Source: Tolypothrix campylonemoides VB511288
GTDB lineage: Bacteria; Cyanobacteriota; Cyanobacteriia; Cyanobacteriales; Nostocaceae
DNA length: 64,000 nt
Reading direction: 5' to 3'
Assembly (NCBI GenBank): GCA_000828075.3
Contig: JXCB02000053.1
Span: forward strand, 44,746-108,745
Of this stretch, positions 36,032 to 44,955 are shown piece after piece (positions within the stretch are counted from its first letter, which is position 1; every line of letters starts with the position of its first letter). A model generated the notes under the pieces. The model was not told the DNA's origin. It ran no database searches and was given only the letters and a program-made list of their open reading frames with translations. The position numbers and the translations under genes were made by a program.

Positions 36032-36679
36032 ATGGCTAACGTTTACGACTGGTTTGAGGAGCGCTTGGAGATTCAAGCGCTAGCTGAAGATGTTACCAGC
36101 AAGTACGTCCCCCCCCACGTCAACATCTTCTACTGTTTGGGTGGAATTACTTTAACGTGCTTTCTCATCCAGTTTGCCACTGGATTTGCCATGACATTCT
36201 ACTACAGACCAACGGTCGCCGAAGCGTATACTTCGGTGCAGCACATTATGAATGAAGTGAATTTTGGCTGGCTGATTCGCTCCATTCACCGCTGGTCTGC
36301 CAGCATGATGGTGCTGATGATGATTTTGCACACCTTCCGGGTTTACCTGACAGGTGGTTTCAAAAAGCCCCGCGAACTGACTTGGGTCACAGGTGTCATC
36401 CTAGCGGTGATTACCGTTTCCTTTGGCGTGACTGGCTACTCGCTGCCTTGGGATCAAGTTGGCTACTGGGCTGTGAAAATCGTCAGCGGTGTACCAGAAG
36501 CTATTCCCGTGGTCGGTACACTGATAGCTGATTTGTTGCGCGGCGGTTCGAGTGTTGGTCAAGCAACGCTGACTCGCTACTACAGCGCACACACCTTTGT
36601 CCTGCCTTGGCTGATTGCCGTCTTCATGCTGTTGCACTTCTTGATGATTCGCAAGCAAGGCATTTCTGGTCCATTGTAA
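36032..36679 (+). CDS. petB: Cytochrome b6
   Basis: The 215-residue cytochrome b6 subunit of the cytochrome b6f complex in the thylakoid membrane, which passes electrons from plastoquinol to plastocyanin or cytochrome c6. Four membrane helices are present, with the heme-binding histidines in [20 protein letters not shown] and in the helix containing [20 protein letters not shown]. The conserved cysteine that binds heme c(n) covalently is in [11 protein letters not shown]. Length and sequence are typical. petD follows on the same strand 199 bp downstream. Confidence 0.98.
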   Translation: MANVYDWFEERLEIQALAEDVTSKYVPPHVNIFYCLGGITLTCFLIQFATGFAMTFYYRPTVAEAYTSVQHIMNEVNFGWLIRSIHRWSASMMVLMMILHTFRVYLTGGFKKPRELTWVTGVILAVITVSFGVTGYSLPWDQVGYWAVKIVSGVPEAIPVVGTLIADLLRGGSSVGQATLTRYYSAHTFVLPWLIAVFMLLHFLMIRKQGISGPL

Positions 36680-36878
36680 TTAGAAGTCGTGAGCGGATCG
36701 GGCATGAGCTGATAGTTTCAAGATCGAGTCATTTGTTTTAAACTTATGGAGAATCAAACACAAAACATAAGAAACAAAAAAACAAACCCCCGCATCTTAA
36801 GCTAAAAGCTAATGCTCGCGCTTCTGATGGCTTTGACAAAAGCTTTAAATCAACTTAAGCAGGAGAGCACATTAAAAA

Positions 36879-37361
36879 ATGGCGACACTGAAAAAACCTG
36901 ATCTGAGCGATCCAAAGTTAAGAGCCAAACTGGCGAAAGGCATGGGTCACAACTACTACGGCGAACCAGCTTGGCCTAATGACCTGCTGTACGTGTTCCC
37001 TGTTGTGATTATGGGGTCTTTCGCTTGTATCGTGGCTCTATCCGTGTTAGACCCCGCCTTAACCGGGGAACCAGCGAATCCCTTCGCTACACCGCTGGAA
37101 ATTTTACCCGAGTGGTACCTTTATCCCGTATTTCAGATTTTGCGTTCCGTTCCTAACAAACTCTTAGGAGTGGTATTGATGGGTTCCGTACCCCTAGGAC
37201 TGATTCTTGTTCCGTTTATTGAAAACGTGAATAAGTTCCAAAACCCCTTCCGCCGCCCAGTAGCGACTACAGTGTTCCTAATCGGAACCTTAGTGACTCT
37301 ATGGCTGGGAATTGGTGCTACTTTCCCAATAGATAAGTCCTTCACCTTTGGGCTTTTCTAA
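36879..37361 (+). CDS. petD: Cytochrome b6f complex subunit IV
   Basis: The 160-residue subunit IV, homologous to the C-terminal half of mitochondrial cytochrome b. It has three membrane helices and the conserved Qo-site PEWY motif in [14 protein letters not shown]. It starts [21 protein letters not shown], as in most cyanobacteria, and follows petB. A hairpin terminator lies 20 bp downstream. The 199-bp petB-petD spacer has no gene. Confidence 0.98.
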   Translation: MATLKKPDLSDPKLRAKLAKGMGHNYYGEPAWPNDLLYVFPVVIMGSFACIVALSVLDPALTGEPANPFATPLEILPEWYLYPVFQILRSVPNKLLGVVLMGSVPLGLILVPFIENVNKFQNPFRRPVATTVFLIGTLVTLWLGIGATFPIDKSFTFGLF

Positions 37362-37381
37362 ATTAGTCCCCACAAAGGGCT

Positions 37382-37449
37382 TTGACGCCTGTGAGTTTCT
37401 CGGCAAGTGCAGATGTGCTTTTCTGGAGAAATCAACAGGCGTCAATTTT
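37382..37449 (+). terminator. petBD intrinsic terminator
   Basis: TTGACGCCTGT at 37382-37392 pairs perfectly with ACAGGCGTCAA at 37435-37445, followed by TTTTAA. An inner TTTCTC/GAGAAA pair extends the stem. It lies 20 bp after petD. Confidence 0.8.
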
Positions 37450-37566
37450 AATCATCCAGGTTGCATCTTGGATTTTATTTTGTATACAGATGTCATTTCA
37501 GAATCTTAAGTCTGTAATATACAAAAGGTACAAACTTTCACTTACTTAATATTCAAGTCAAGGTCA

Positions 37567-38004
37567 ATGCTAAGCATAGTGCAGCAAGACCATCTGACGG
37601 TGAAGAGCGAACTAAAGCTTCTAAACCAGGTGCAACAATGGTTTGAACAATTTTGTCTGCAACACTTGCCTCAACTTGGTTGGTCAGAAAGCCAACTCTA
37701 TCGCCTCAATTTAGCATTAGCAGAAGGCTTTACGAATGCTGTGCGTCATGCTCATCATGCCTTACCACCGGAAACAACCATAGAAATTGATGTTTCTTTG
37801 TGGATTGATCGCTTAGAGGTTAGAATCTGGGATTATGGAAAACCCTTTAATCCAGATGCGATCACAGAGCCAGAACCAGGTACTCTCCAAGTAGGGGGTT
37901 ATGGATGGTTTCTCCTACGGCGCTTGGCTGACCGCGTTGTTTACGAACGTGGTGCAGATGGAAGAAATTGCCTGCTCATCGTCAAGTATGGTTTACAGGG
38001 GTAG
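37567..38004 (+). CDS. Anti-sigma regulatory factor (RsbW-like ATPase fold)
   Basis: A 145-residue GHKL/HATPase_c-type protein of the serine kinase anti-sigma class. The N-box is LALAEGFTNAVRHAH, the G1-like box is VRIWDYGKPFNPD, and GGYGWFLLRRLADRVVYER supplies the ATP-lid glycines. These proteins bind sigma factors or phosphorylate anti-anti-sigma partners; no partner is adjacent. The start ATG at 37567 is preceded by about 200 bp with a possible promoter and the petD terminator. Confidence 0.88.
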   Translation: MLSIVQQDHLTVKSELKLLNQVQQWFEQFCLQHLPQLGWSESQLYRLNLALAEGFTNAVRHAHHALPPETTIEIDVSLWIDRLEVRIWDYGKPFNPDAITEPEPGTLQVGGYGWFLLRRLADRVVYERGADGRNCLLIVKYGLQG

Positions 38005-38243
38005 CAGTCAGAGTAAAGAAAAACAAGCAAGGGTAAATGCAGGGTGTTTAAAGCTTTGGGAAAGCGGGGAGTCTTCTTTGGAAAATGCTCCCTGACTTTG
38101 CCTGTAAAGTCATTTCTTGAGTAAATAAGTATAAATAGGGGTGTTTGTCTGTAAGCTACCGTACTTTGCCGAAAAATTATTTAATTTTAGGGAAATTTGT
38201 TGTAAAAATTAGAAGGTTTATTTTGTGAAAATCGGGCATGATC

Positions 38244-38276
38244 AGATTCCCGACTTCTTTAAGAAGTCGGGAATCT
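38244..38276. repeat. 16-bp-arm palindrome, copy 1
   Basis: AGATTCCCGACTTCTT at 38244-38259 pairs perfectly with 38261-38276. The same palindrome recurs at 62980-63012 with one base pair changed on both arms. It lies in the 342-bp gene-free gap 38005-38346, which otherwise shows nothing I can name. Confidence 0.75.
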
Positions 38277-38346
38277 TGTTATTCATGTAGCCTTCGGCAC
38301 CTGGTAGGACTTATGATTTAGGATTATTATATAACAGTGAATATAC

Positions 38347-39531
38347 TTGAAAATACCAATCATTCAAGTGGGAAAACATATAGATTTTAGTCAAGATTTA
38401 AAAACAAAAGTTCATCATGTTTTCGTGTTTATACAAGTTTTTGAACGAGAAGGCGGAATTCAATCATATGTAAAGGATATTTTTCGAGCTTATTTAGCAT
38501 TGAACAAACCTTTCTATGCAGAAGTATTTTTACTCAGGGATAGTCCTAGCTGCTTTAATCCTTTTGAGTCAGAAAGTTTAAAATTTCATTACTTCAAATC
38601 CAAATCTCCCCAACTGGAACGAGTCAGAATGGCTATGGCGTTACTCTTCTATTTGTTGCGCCAGCGACCACAGCACGTGTTTTGCGGTCATGTGAACCTT
38701 GCGCCATTGGTTGGTCTGTTATGTCAACGTTTGGGAATTCCTTACACAGTTATGACTCATGGTAAAGAGGTTTGGCAACCGTTACCAACTTCCATAAAAT
38801 CCAGCCTGCAAAAAGCCGCCCAAATTTGGACAGTCAGCCGTTACACTCGTCAAGTTGCCTGTGAGGTTAATCAGCTAGACCCTAATCAAGTAAAATTATT
38901 ACCTTGTGCTGTAAATGGTAATCAGTTTACTCCCGGAACAAAATCGACAGCGTTGTTAGAGCGGTATGGTTTGACAAAAGCAAAGGTATTGATGACCGTG
39001 GCACGACTGTGGTCAGGTGATATTTATAAAGGTGTGGATGTTACAATTCAGGCGTTACCACGAATAGCTGATGTTTTCCCTGAAGTAAAATACTTGGTCA
39101 TTGGTCGTGGGAATGACCAACCTCGATTAGCCAAGCTGGCTGAAGATTTGGGTGTAGGCGATCGCGTCATCTTTGCTGGCTTTGTTCCCACAGAACAATT
39201 GGTAGAACATTACCGTCTTGCTGATGCCTACGTGATGCCTTCCCAAGAAGGCTTTGGTATTGTCTACCTAGAGGCGATGGCTTGTGGTGTACCTGTGCTG
39301 TCAGGTGATGCAGATGGATCAGCCGATCCGTTACAGGATGGTAAACTGGGATGGCGAGTCCCCCACCGTGATCCAAATGCTGTGGCAGCGGCTTGTATAG
39401 AAATACTCAAAGGAGATGACCGACGTTGTCATGGGGAATGGCTGCGAGAACAGGCGATCGCCCTATTTGGTATCGATGCTTTCCAGAAACGGTTGAAAGA
39501 GCAGCTTTTGTCCTTAATCAACAATCCATAA
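38347..39531 (+). CDS. Glycosyltransferase family 4
   Basis: A 394-residue GT-B retaining glycosyltransferase. The N-terminal Rossmann half contains EGGIQSYVKDIF and YTVMTHGKEVW; the C-terminal half has KVLMTVARLWSGDIYKGVDV and the nucleotide-sugar E-x7-E motif in PSQEGFGIVYLEAMACG. It probably builds an exopolysaccharide, lipopolysaccharide or glycolipid in the cytoplasm. The start is taken as TTG at 38347; no in-frame ATG lies closer to the conserved region, and GTG at 38368 is a possible alternative. No other sugar genes are adjacent. Confidence 0.85.
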   Translation: MKIPIIQVGKHIDFSQDLKTKVHHVFVFIQVFEREGGIQSYVKDIFRAYLALNKPFYAEVFLLRDSPSCFNPFESESLKFHYFKSKSPQLERVRMAMALLFYLLRQRPQHVFCGHVNLAPLVGLLCQRLGIPYTVMTHGKEVWQPLPTSIKSSLQKAAQIWTVSRYTRQVACEVNQLDPNQVKLLPCAVNGNQFTPGTKSTALLERYGLTKAKVLMTVARLWSGDIYKGVDVTIQALPRIADVFPEVKYLVIGRGNDQPRLAKLAEDLGVGDRVIFAGFVPTEQLVEHYRLADAYVMPSQEGFGIVYLEAMACGVPVLSGDADGSADPLQDGKLGWRVPHRDPNAVAAACIEILKGDDRRCHGEWLREQAIALFGIDAFQKRLKEQLLSLINNP

Positions 39532-39618
39532 TCAAAATTCAATTGACCATTCGCAATTGATTATTGAGTTGTTGGTAAAATCGCTATCCTAGAAGGAGAG
39601 CAGGACGACATTTAAAAA

Positions 39619-39990
39619 ATGAGCCTTAAAACGTTTCAGTTTAATTTGTCTAATTTACGCCCTTGGCTCACTTTGCTAGCAATTACATGGTTGCTTGGGT
39701 CATTAGGCTTGGGCTGGTTAGTTAACTCCTTAGTGATTATTATTGGGCTATTGTTGTTGACACCCATTCTCGTGTATTTTGGGTTTCGCTGGTGGCTGCA
39801 ATACAACTTGGCGAGTGACCAGTGTCCCGTTTGTCAATATGAATTTACAGGTTTAAATAACACTCAATTGCAATGTCCTAACTGTGGCGAGCAGTTATTG
39901 GTGCAACAGGGACATTTTCGGCGCTTTACACCTGAAGGCACAATAGATGTGACAGCAGTCGAAGTGTCTAGCAAAGTAATTGATGATTAG
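39619..39990 (+). CDS. Small membrane protein with zinc ribbon
   Basis: A 123-residue protein with two hydrophobic helices (about 14-34 and 36-57) followed by a zinc ribbon, CPVC then CPNC 13 residues later, and a polar tail. It is a cyanobacterial conserved hypothetical by appearance. It follows the glycosyltransferase gene on the same strand by 87 bp. The zinc ribbon faces one side of the membrane, probably the cytoplasm. The function is unknown. Confidence 0.75.
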   Translation: MSLKTFQFNLSNLRPWLTLLAITWLLGSLGLGWLVNSLVIIIGLLLLTPILVYFGFRWWLQYNLASDQCPVCQYEFTGLNNTQLQCPNCGEQLLVQQGHFRRFTPEGTIDVTAVEVSSKVIDD

Positions 39991-40175
39991 TCATCACTTA
40001 TGAGTCAAAAACTTGATGTCAACTGAATTCTCAAACTTAAGGGTGCGTTAACGCTCCCTTATCATTTTTATTAGTCATTAAGGTTCTTGCAAAAGTCAAG
40101 AATTATGAAAATGAAACCACAGATGCATACAAATAAACTATCTGTGTTCACCCCCCTCATTCCCCCCTACAACAG

Positions 40176-40372
40176 CAGGGCTGTTTCATTCGTTAACGAG
40201 GGAGGATTTGTCAATATCGAAGCGCGATAATTTTTGGGACAATTTTTGGGACATAAGTTATAGAAAACGTATATTTTGACCCAGGAAATTTAATTTTTAT
40301 CCAGGAAATAAGGAGCATCGCACTTCATGAACTCTTGACATTATGAGCCTTTGAGGGAATAAAACAGCCCTG
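40176..40372. mobile_element. MITE-like element with possible target duplication
   Basis: Terminal inverted repeats are CAGGGCTGTTTCATT at 40176-40190 and AATAAAACAGCCCTG ending at 40372. The ~197-bp body has no ORF. The flanks share CCCTACAA (just before 40173 and just after 40372), consistent with an 8-bp target-site duplication. The surrounding 39991-40438 gap also carries ACAGAT-type repeats near 40117-40148. Confidence 0.7.
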
Positions 40373-40438
40373 CCCTACAAGAGGGGGGAAGACAGAGGAA
40401 AAACTTTTATTTATTGTGGCTCTGTGGTTTTAATTCTC

Positions 40439-40816
40439 TTACTCAAATTTACTGCTATTGAATTGCATATAACTTAACAACCAGTTTGCCGCTGTTGCCC
40501 TCCGCGTTTCCCGAGGCCCAAATTCACCAATTTTGTAACCTTTGAAACCCAGTTTTTCTTTCAAGAGCTGTTTGTTCTCTGAAGGAATCGAACGAGTCAA
40601 CTTAACTGTTGCAGGTCGAGAGTCGATAAAATCCGGTGGTTCTGGGTACTCATCCCGCCATTCTGGTGCGACTTCCTGAGTATCCCACTGTTCGGTTGAT
40701 GAGTTGTAGCGATACCCCAAGCAGTGCCACACCAATTGGTTGACTGTAGCATCATCAATCTCGTCATTGAGAATTGCCCAAATAGTTTCTGTCTTGAGTG
40801 GTGGCAAGTTTGACAT
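40439..40816 (-). CDS. DUF1823 family protein
   Basis: This protein has the DUF1823 pattern LNDEIDDATVNQLVWHCLGY, followed by a proline- and acid-rich segment (EWRDEYPEPPDFIDSRPATV) and a C-terminal helix (FGPRETRRATAANWLLSYM). The family is conserved in cyanobacteria and plastids with no known role. The longer frame to 40927 would overlap the divergent acylphosphatase gene, so I chose ATG 40816 (MSNLPPLKTETIW); ATG 40831 is possible because a 15-bp direct repeat (TTTGACATAAACAAA) duplicates the start. Confidence 0.85.
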   Translation of the reverse strand: MSNLPPLKTETIWAILNDEIDDATVNQLVWHCLGYRYNSSTEQWDTQEVAPEWRDEYPEPPDFIDSRPATVKLTRSIPSENKQLLKEKLGFKGYKIGEFGPRETRRATAANWLLSYMQFNSSKFE

Positions 40817-40911
40817 AAACAAATTTGACATAAACAAATTAGTTGGAATTAAGAATTCTCTGGTGCATAATAAACAGGGTAGGCTGGAAATAGTAAAGAC
40901 TTGACCAGTTA

Positions 40912-41214
40912 ATGCAGAATACCACACCGCACTCCAAGCAAGTCCGCGCTCATGTCATCATTTCTGGGAGAGTTCAAGGGGTAGGCTATCGCTACGCCAC
41001 TGTGGATACAGCGACCCAACTGGGATTAACAGGTTGGGTGCGGAACCTCCCTGATAATCGAGTGGAAGCAGTATTTGAAGGTAAGCAAGGGGTAGTAGAA
41101 CAGATGATTCGCTGGTGTTACCAAGGACCTCCCGCCGCAATGGTTAAAGATGTATTCGTAGAATACGAGGAACCGGAAGGATTGCAGGGATTTGAAGTTA
41201 GGCGTTTTGAGTAG
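40912..41214 (+). CDS. acyP: Acylphosphatase
   Basis: A 100-residue acylphosphatase that hydrolyses carboxyl-phosphate bonds. The catalytic arginine is in the signature GRVQGVGYRY and the catalytic asparagine in GWVRNLPDNRVEAVFEG. The length is typical and all motifs are intact. The gene is divergent from DUF1823 and starts at ATG 40912. Confidence 0.95.
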   Translation: MQNTTPHSKQVRAHVIISGRVQGVGYRYATVDTATQLGLTGWVRNLPDNRVEAVFEGKQGVVEQMIRWCYQGPPAAMVKDVFVEYEEPEGLQGFEVRRFE

Positions 41215-41269
41215 GTAAGCATTTATGCTAACTTGGTTTACCCGTCCAAAGGTAAAGACTCGTCTTGCA

Positions 41270-41512
41270 CTACTCCTGAAATCCGATCTGGGTGTACACG
41301 TTCACTCCCATTTGCAAAGCTTGCAGTGTCCCCACACTGTATTTTAGGGCACGGGCTTTGTGTAGGGCAGCTAGCACCAGTGCTGTTGCAAATCCCTGTC
41401 GTCGTGCTTTTGGGAGTGTGGCTACATAGTAAATGCCCGCCACCCCTGCATCTAATCGGTTGTGACTTTGGCTGGAAACTCGTATGCTTTCATATAATTT
41501 TGGAAATGTCAT
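41270..41512 (-). pseudogene. Truncated GNAT acetyltransferase
   Basis: The 80-codon ORF covers only the acetyl-CoA-binding region of a GNAT enzyme: GVAGIYYVATLPKARRQGFA (motif A, RxxGxA) and MGVNVYTQIGF near the end. The N-terminal third of the domain is missing, and the frame stops right after GFQE where homologues continue. I read it as a gene remnant. It lies between acylphosphatase and pcxA. Confidence 0.7.
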
Positions 41513-41563
41513 GCTGAGTAAAACTTTGTGTGGTTATTTGCAGACACTTGGGACATCGGAGAA

Positions 41564-42859
41564 TTAGTCATTCATTTCTTTCAATGTAGCTAATGCTGAA
41601 GGAGACAACCGACTGAGATAGCGGAATATCCAGTATTTAGAAATCGTATCTAAAATCACAGGGAAAGTGGCAATAAAAAGAGATATCACACTTTGTTTTG
41701 CTGGAAGCCCCAAATGTTCTGCGAATCCTTCAAGAATCACCTCCCAACCATGTGGTGAGTGGAATCCAACAAATATATCTGTAAAAAGAATAATGATGAA
41801 AGCCTTGGCACTGTCGCTCAGACCATAGATAAGATCATCTATAAAAGATTTTACAATCGCAATTTCTCTTTTGCTTGTAACAATGACTAATGCAAAAGCT
41901 ATAAGTGACATCACATCAGCAAAAACATTGCTAATAGCGTCATTACTTTTTTCTTGAAATTCCTCAGCAATTTCTCGAACTTTATGTTTGAGTTTTTCTT
42001 CTATGACCTCAGCAGAAATTGGCACGGCTTGGCGAACAAAATTCTCAAATTTTAGTTTTTTTTCAAAAGTTTTTAATTCGCTAAGAGCTTCTTCCTCCAT
42101 TTCATTATTAAGGAAAATTTGACTTAAATTTTCACCTCTAATCTCCTTTACTATTGGATTAATTAAAAAATCCTTAGACAAATGCTGAGTTAAAATAGGC
42201 ACGATAACTAGCATTGCCAAAAATCTTATAGCAGTTCTTGTTCTCTTTCTAGAAATTTGAAAATTTTTCACAAAATTTTCTTCTGCTTGTGGAGAAAAAT
42301 CCCCCCTGATTTTATTAAATGTTCTCCCAATAGTTCTGGGAATTACACCTGTTTTCTCAAAAACAGAGTCAAGTTTCATCTTGTTGCTCTGAGAACCATC
42401 TGAGTGGTTATTAACTCCATTTTCGTTTATTTTTAATGGTTGAGAGACTGTTATTATCTCGTCAAAATCATTTTTTTCTTGTGTAATCTCTCGCGTAATA
42501 TACTTAGAGCTTACTTCATCAATAAACTTCAATTTATCTAGAAAAACAGGATTTGATATATTTAAAAGAGAATAGCTGAATTGGAATTCTGCTAATTTTA
42601 CTTTGATAATAGTTAAATTTTTTTGAAGAGATACCTGCCAATAAGCCATTACACTTTCACTATAATTGGCTGAGTCAGCAGATATTGTTTTACCACCAAA
42701 TTGTTCTATTTCAATATTTTTAATTATATGAGCCGCCTGGTAAGCTTCTGATAGCGCTCTTTCTGGTGTCTTGAATAACCATTGCTGAGTACGTTGTAAA
42801 TATTCTTTAATTTTTTGGCGGATAAACCCTGTATTTTTATTGAAGAATGAAGCTTTCAT
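41564..42859 (-). CDS. pcxA: Proton extrusion protein PcxA (CemA homologue)
   Basis: This protein matches the CemA/PcxA (CotA) family, needed for light-induced proton extrusion and for CO2 uptake. It shows an N-terminal soluble helical region (GFIRQKIKEYLQRTQQWLF, PERALSEAYQAA), the family segment VIPRTIGRTFNKIRGDFSPQ, then about four C-terminal membrane helices including DIFVGFHSPHGWEVILEGF and a final ISKYWIFRYLSRLSPSALAT. The ATG at 42859 is a better start than the TTG at 42871. Its length of about 431 is typical. A beta-carbonic anhydrase gene lies directly upstream on the same strand. Confidence 0.93.
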   Translation of the reverse strand: MKASFFNKNTGFIRQKIKEYLQRTQQWLFKTPERALSEAYQAAHIIKNIEIEQFGGKTISADSANYSESVMAYWQVSLQKNLTIIKVKLAEFQFSYSLLNISNPVFLDKLKFIDEVSSKYITREITQEKNDFDEIITVSQPLKINENGVNNHSDGSQSNKMKLDSVFEKTGVIPRTIGRTFNKIRGDFSPQAEENFVKNFQISRKRTRTAIRFLAMLVIVPILTQHLSKDFLINPIVKEIRGENLSQIFLNNEMEEEALSELKTFEKKLKFENFVRQAVPISAEVIEEKLKHKVREIAEEFQEKSNDAISNVFADVMSLIAFALVIVTSKREIAIVKSFIDDLIYGLSDSAKAFIIILFTDIFVGFHSPHGWEVILEGFAEHLGLPAKQSVISLFIATFPVILDTISKYWIFRYLSRLSPSALATLKEMND

Positions 42860-42910
42860 GGTAATGCTCAACTATGTATTTTGCTGTTGTTTTGGTATTG
42901 AAAAATTGAT

Positions 42911-42955
42911 AATGGCTAATAAGTAATAAACTTTCTTTATTACTTATTAGCCATT
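42911..42955. repeat. Perfect 20-bp inverted repeat
   Basis: The arms 42911-42930 (AATGGCTAATAAGTAATAAA) and 42936-42955 pair without mismatch around a 5-nt loop. It lies between the carbonic anhydrase and pcxA genes and could act as an intercistronic processing or attenuation hairpin, or may simply be a dispersed repeat. Confidence 0.8.
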
Positions 42956-42984
42956 GTTAATTAATAACTTATTAAATAGATAGC

Positions 42985-43659
42985 TTATTCTGAGTGTACA
43001 CCTATAAGAGGATTTGGTACAGGCAATGGACGATTTTGTAAAAGTTTAAATTGTCTGGTGCTAGCATCATATGTGAAGACTTCTCCACTCTCAATTTCGT
43101 AAATCCAGGCATGAAGAGTGAGTTGACCGCTGTGAAGTCTAGAGCGAATAACTGGGTAAGTTTCCAGGTTTTCTATCTGTGTCAAGACATTCTGTTCAAT
43201 TGCAATCTTTAATAGTTTATCACTAGGATAATCCTTGTAGTTGTCTAGGACAAGACGACGTGTAGGTTCACCATAGTGCCTTAACCAATCGTATACCAAA
43301 GGCATCTGCTGAGCAAGATTACCAATTTGCAAGAGTCCTTTCATGGCTCCGCAGTGGGAATGACCGCAGACAACAACATCCTTAATATCCAAAGCTTGAA
43401 CAGCATATTCTATACCAGCACCTTCACCACCATTGGGTGTTCCATAGGGTGGGATAATATTACCAATATTACGAATAACAAATAACTCTCCCGGCTGGGT
43501 TTGAGTTATTAAATTAGGGTCAATGCGAGAATCAGAGCAAGTGATAAGTAAAACATCAGGAGTCTGACCGTGAGACAAATGCTCGAAGAACTCTCGATGT
43601 GTAATAAAATAGTTATCATGAAACTCATGAAGACCTGCAATTAGGCGTTTTATTGGCAC
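42985..43659 (-). CDS. Beta-class carbonic anhydrase
   Basis: A 224-residue zinc enzyme that interconverts CO2 and bicarbonate. Zinc ligands are Cys41 in CSDSRIDP, His100 and Cys103 in GHSHCG, with the Asp43-Arg45 dyad in place. The sequence GELFVIRNIGN is also typical. There is no signal peptide, so it is cytoplasmic. Being next to pcxA, a gene linked to inorganic-carbon uptake, suggests a shared role in carbon acquisition; this is inference. A perfect hairpin lies ~100 bp upstream at 43756-43781. Confidence 0.94.
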   Translation of the reverse strand: MPIKRLIAGLHEFHDNYFITHREFFEHLSHGQTPDVLLITCSDSRIDPNLITQTQPGELFVIRNIGNIIPPYGTPNGGEGAGIEYAVQALDIKDVVVCGHSHCGAMKGLLQIGNLAQQMPLVYDWLRHYGEPTRRLVLDNYKDYPSDKLLKIAIEQNVLTQIENLETYPVIRSRLHSGQLTLHAWIYEIESGEVFTYDASTRQFKLLQNRPLPVPNPLIGVHSE

Positions 43660-43755
43660 AATTAGATCCCTCTTTAAAAAATAAATCTTTCTTTTTAGAC
43701 TTCATATTTTTTAGCCGAGTTTCCGAAAAAAAATATCATTTTTTTTGTAAATATT

Positions 43756-43781
43756 AGAGACTTTTTTTCAAAAAAGTCTCT
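43756..43781. promoter_or_regulatory. Perfect hairpin upstream of carbonic anhydrase gene
   Basis: AGAGACTTTTTT at 43756-43767 pairs with AAAAAAGTCTCT at 43770-43781. It lies about 100 bp upstream of the carbonic anhydrase start, on the leader side. Its role is not known. The remaining region 43782-44623 is gene-free, with GGGGATTGG-type repeats near 44003-44030 and a short ORF near 44371 (MKLVCRCCDINLIKATY) preceded by GGAG. Confidence 0.5.
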
Positions 43782-44623
43782 TGTAAACTCATTTAATGAC
43801 CAATCTAGTAGCATCAAAAATAATACATATGCCTCAAGTTTTTTGAGGATAGGTCTAATTTTTCCACTAACTAATTGATGTTTTTATTGTTTTATAAAAA
43901 CACTCATCACATAACCATTTATATGTGCAGGTGTTTCTAAATTATCAATTACTTTGCCTATATAGTAATCCGATTTGATTTCTGAATCACTCGTAGAGGT
44001 AAGGGACTGGGGATTGGGGACTGGGGACTGGGAAGAAGGAATAAAGGTGTACTGAGTTTTGTTCAAAAATCAAATATGACTCCTATATCACCTTTACCTG
44101 TATCATCGGCGATAGTATAGCCATAAACGCCTACTTTTTATAAGAGGAATTTCCAAATCTGATTTGAGAAAAATTGCCAGCATTCCCAAAAAGAAAAACA
44201 ACACTGGCGGATTCAATATGTTCGATAAGATAAGGCTTGAATTCATGTCTACTAACCCTGATATTTGCAAAGAGAACCGGAAATGATGACCGGCATCAGA
44301 GGATTTACGGAAATAATTGTTACTAATTGTTAACTCTTTCAGTAAATATATTTGAAGGTTATGGAGATGGTATGAAACTTGTGTGTCGATGTTGTGACAT
44401 CAATTTGATCAAGGCAACGTACTAATCTACGATGCGTGATAAAGCAAGCTGAAATCAATTTGATAAATTTTTAATAATTGTCAAAATATGATGACAATTT
44501 TGATCCCATAGCCATGAATTACGCCTTATGGACAAACTTGGTGAGCCTGGGAAGCTAAAACCGCAATCTGTAAATAAATAAAACCGTTGAACAATTTTAG
44601 CCTGTGAAAACCTTCCTTGCAGG

Positions 44624-44803
44624 TCATGCAGCCCAATTTTTACACTGTGATGCTTGTTCCTGCTTGTCTGGCGGATAGCTGTATTTTCGCAACAGGCGCT
44701 TGACTAAACGTCGCAGCTTCGCCTTCACGCTTTCTTTCTGCGCCCAGTCAATGGTAACGTTGCGGCGGACTGTTTCGAGGAGTTCACGGGCGATCGCCGA
44801 AAT
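44624..44803 (-). pseudogene. Remnant of type I restriction subunit HsdR (C-terminus)
   Basis: The minus-strand frame reads [20 protein letters not shown], then an interval, then [18 protein letters not shown] and a stop at 44624-44626. This is the C-terminal helical end of HsdR-type restriction subunits, where the pattern [16 protein letters not shown] and KYGYPPDKQ is conserved. It has an in-frame stop just upstream and no remaining helicase or nuclease domain. It shows that a type I restriction-modification system once stood beside the present defence genes. Confidence 0.8.
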
Positions 44804-44955
44804 CTAATCGCTCCGTTATCGCCCTTAGTGTTTGGTTATCTAACAAATAACCGAAATATCATTTACACCAAGAGTATAGTAGAAAGCTAGCTTATCCTCA
44901 CCTGCCATTGAGGAAGTTCTGTAAGAATAAATACTAAAAAGGAAAATGCTTCGAT

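Noticed and set aside
43884..44066. 60-codon ORF before the defence genes
   Set aside because: Its middle is a translated GGGGACTGG repeat and it lacks a start signal.
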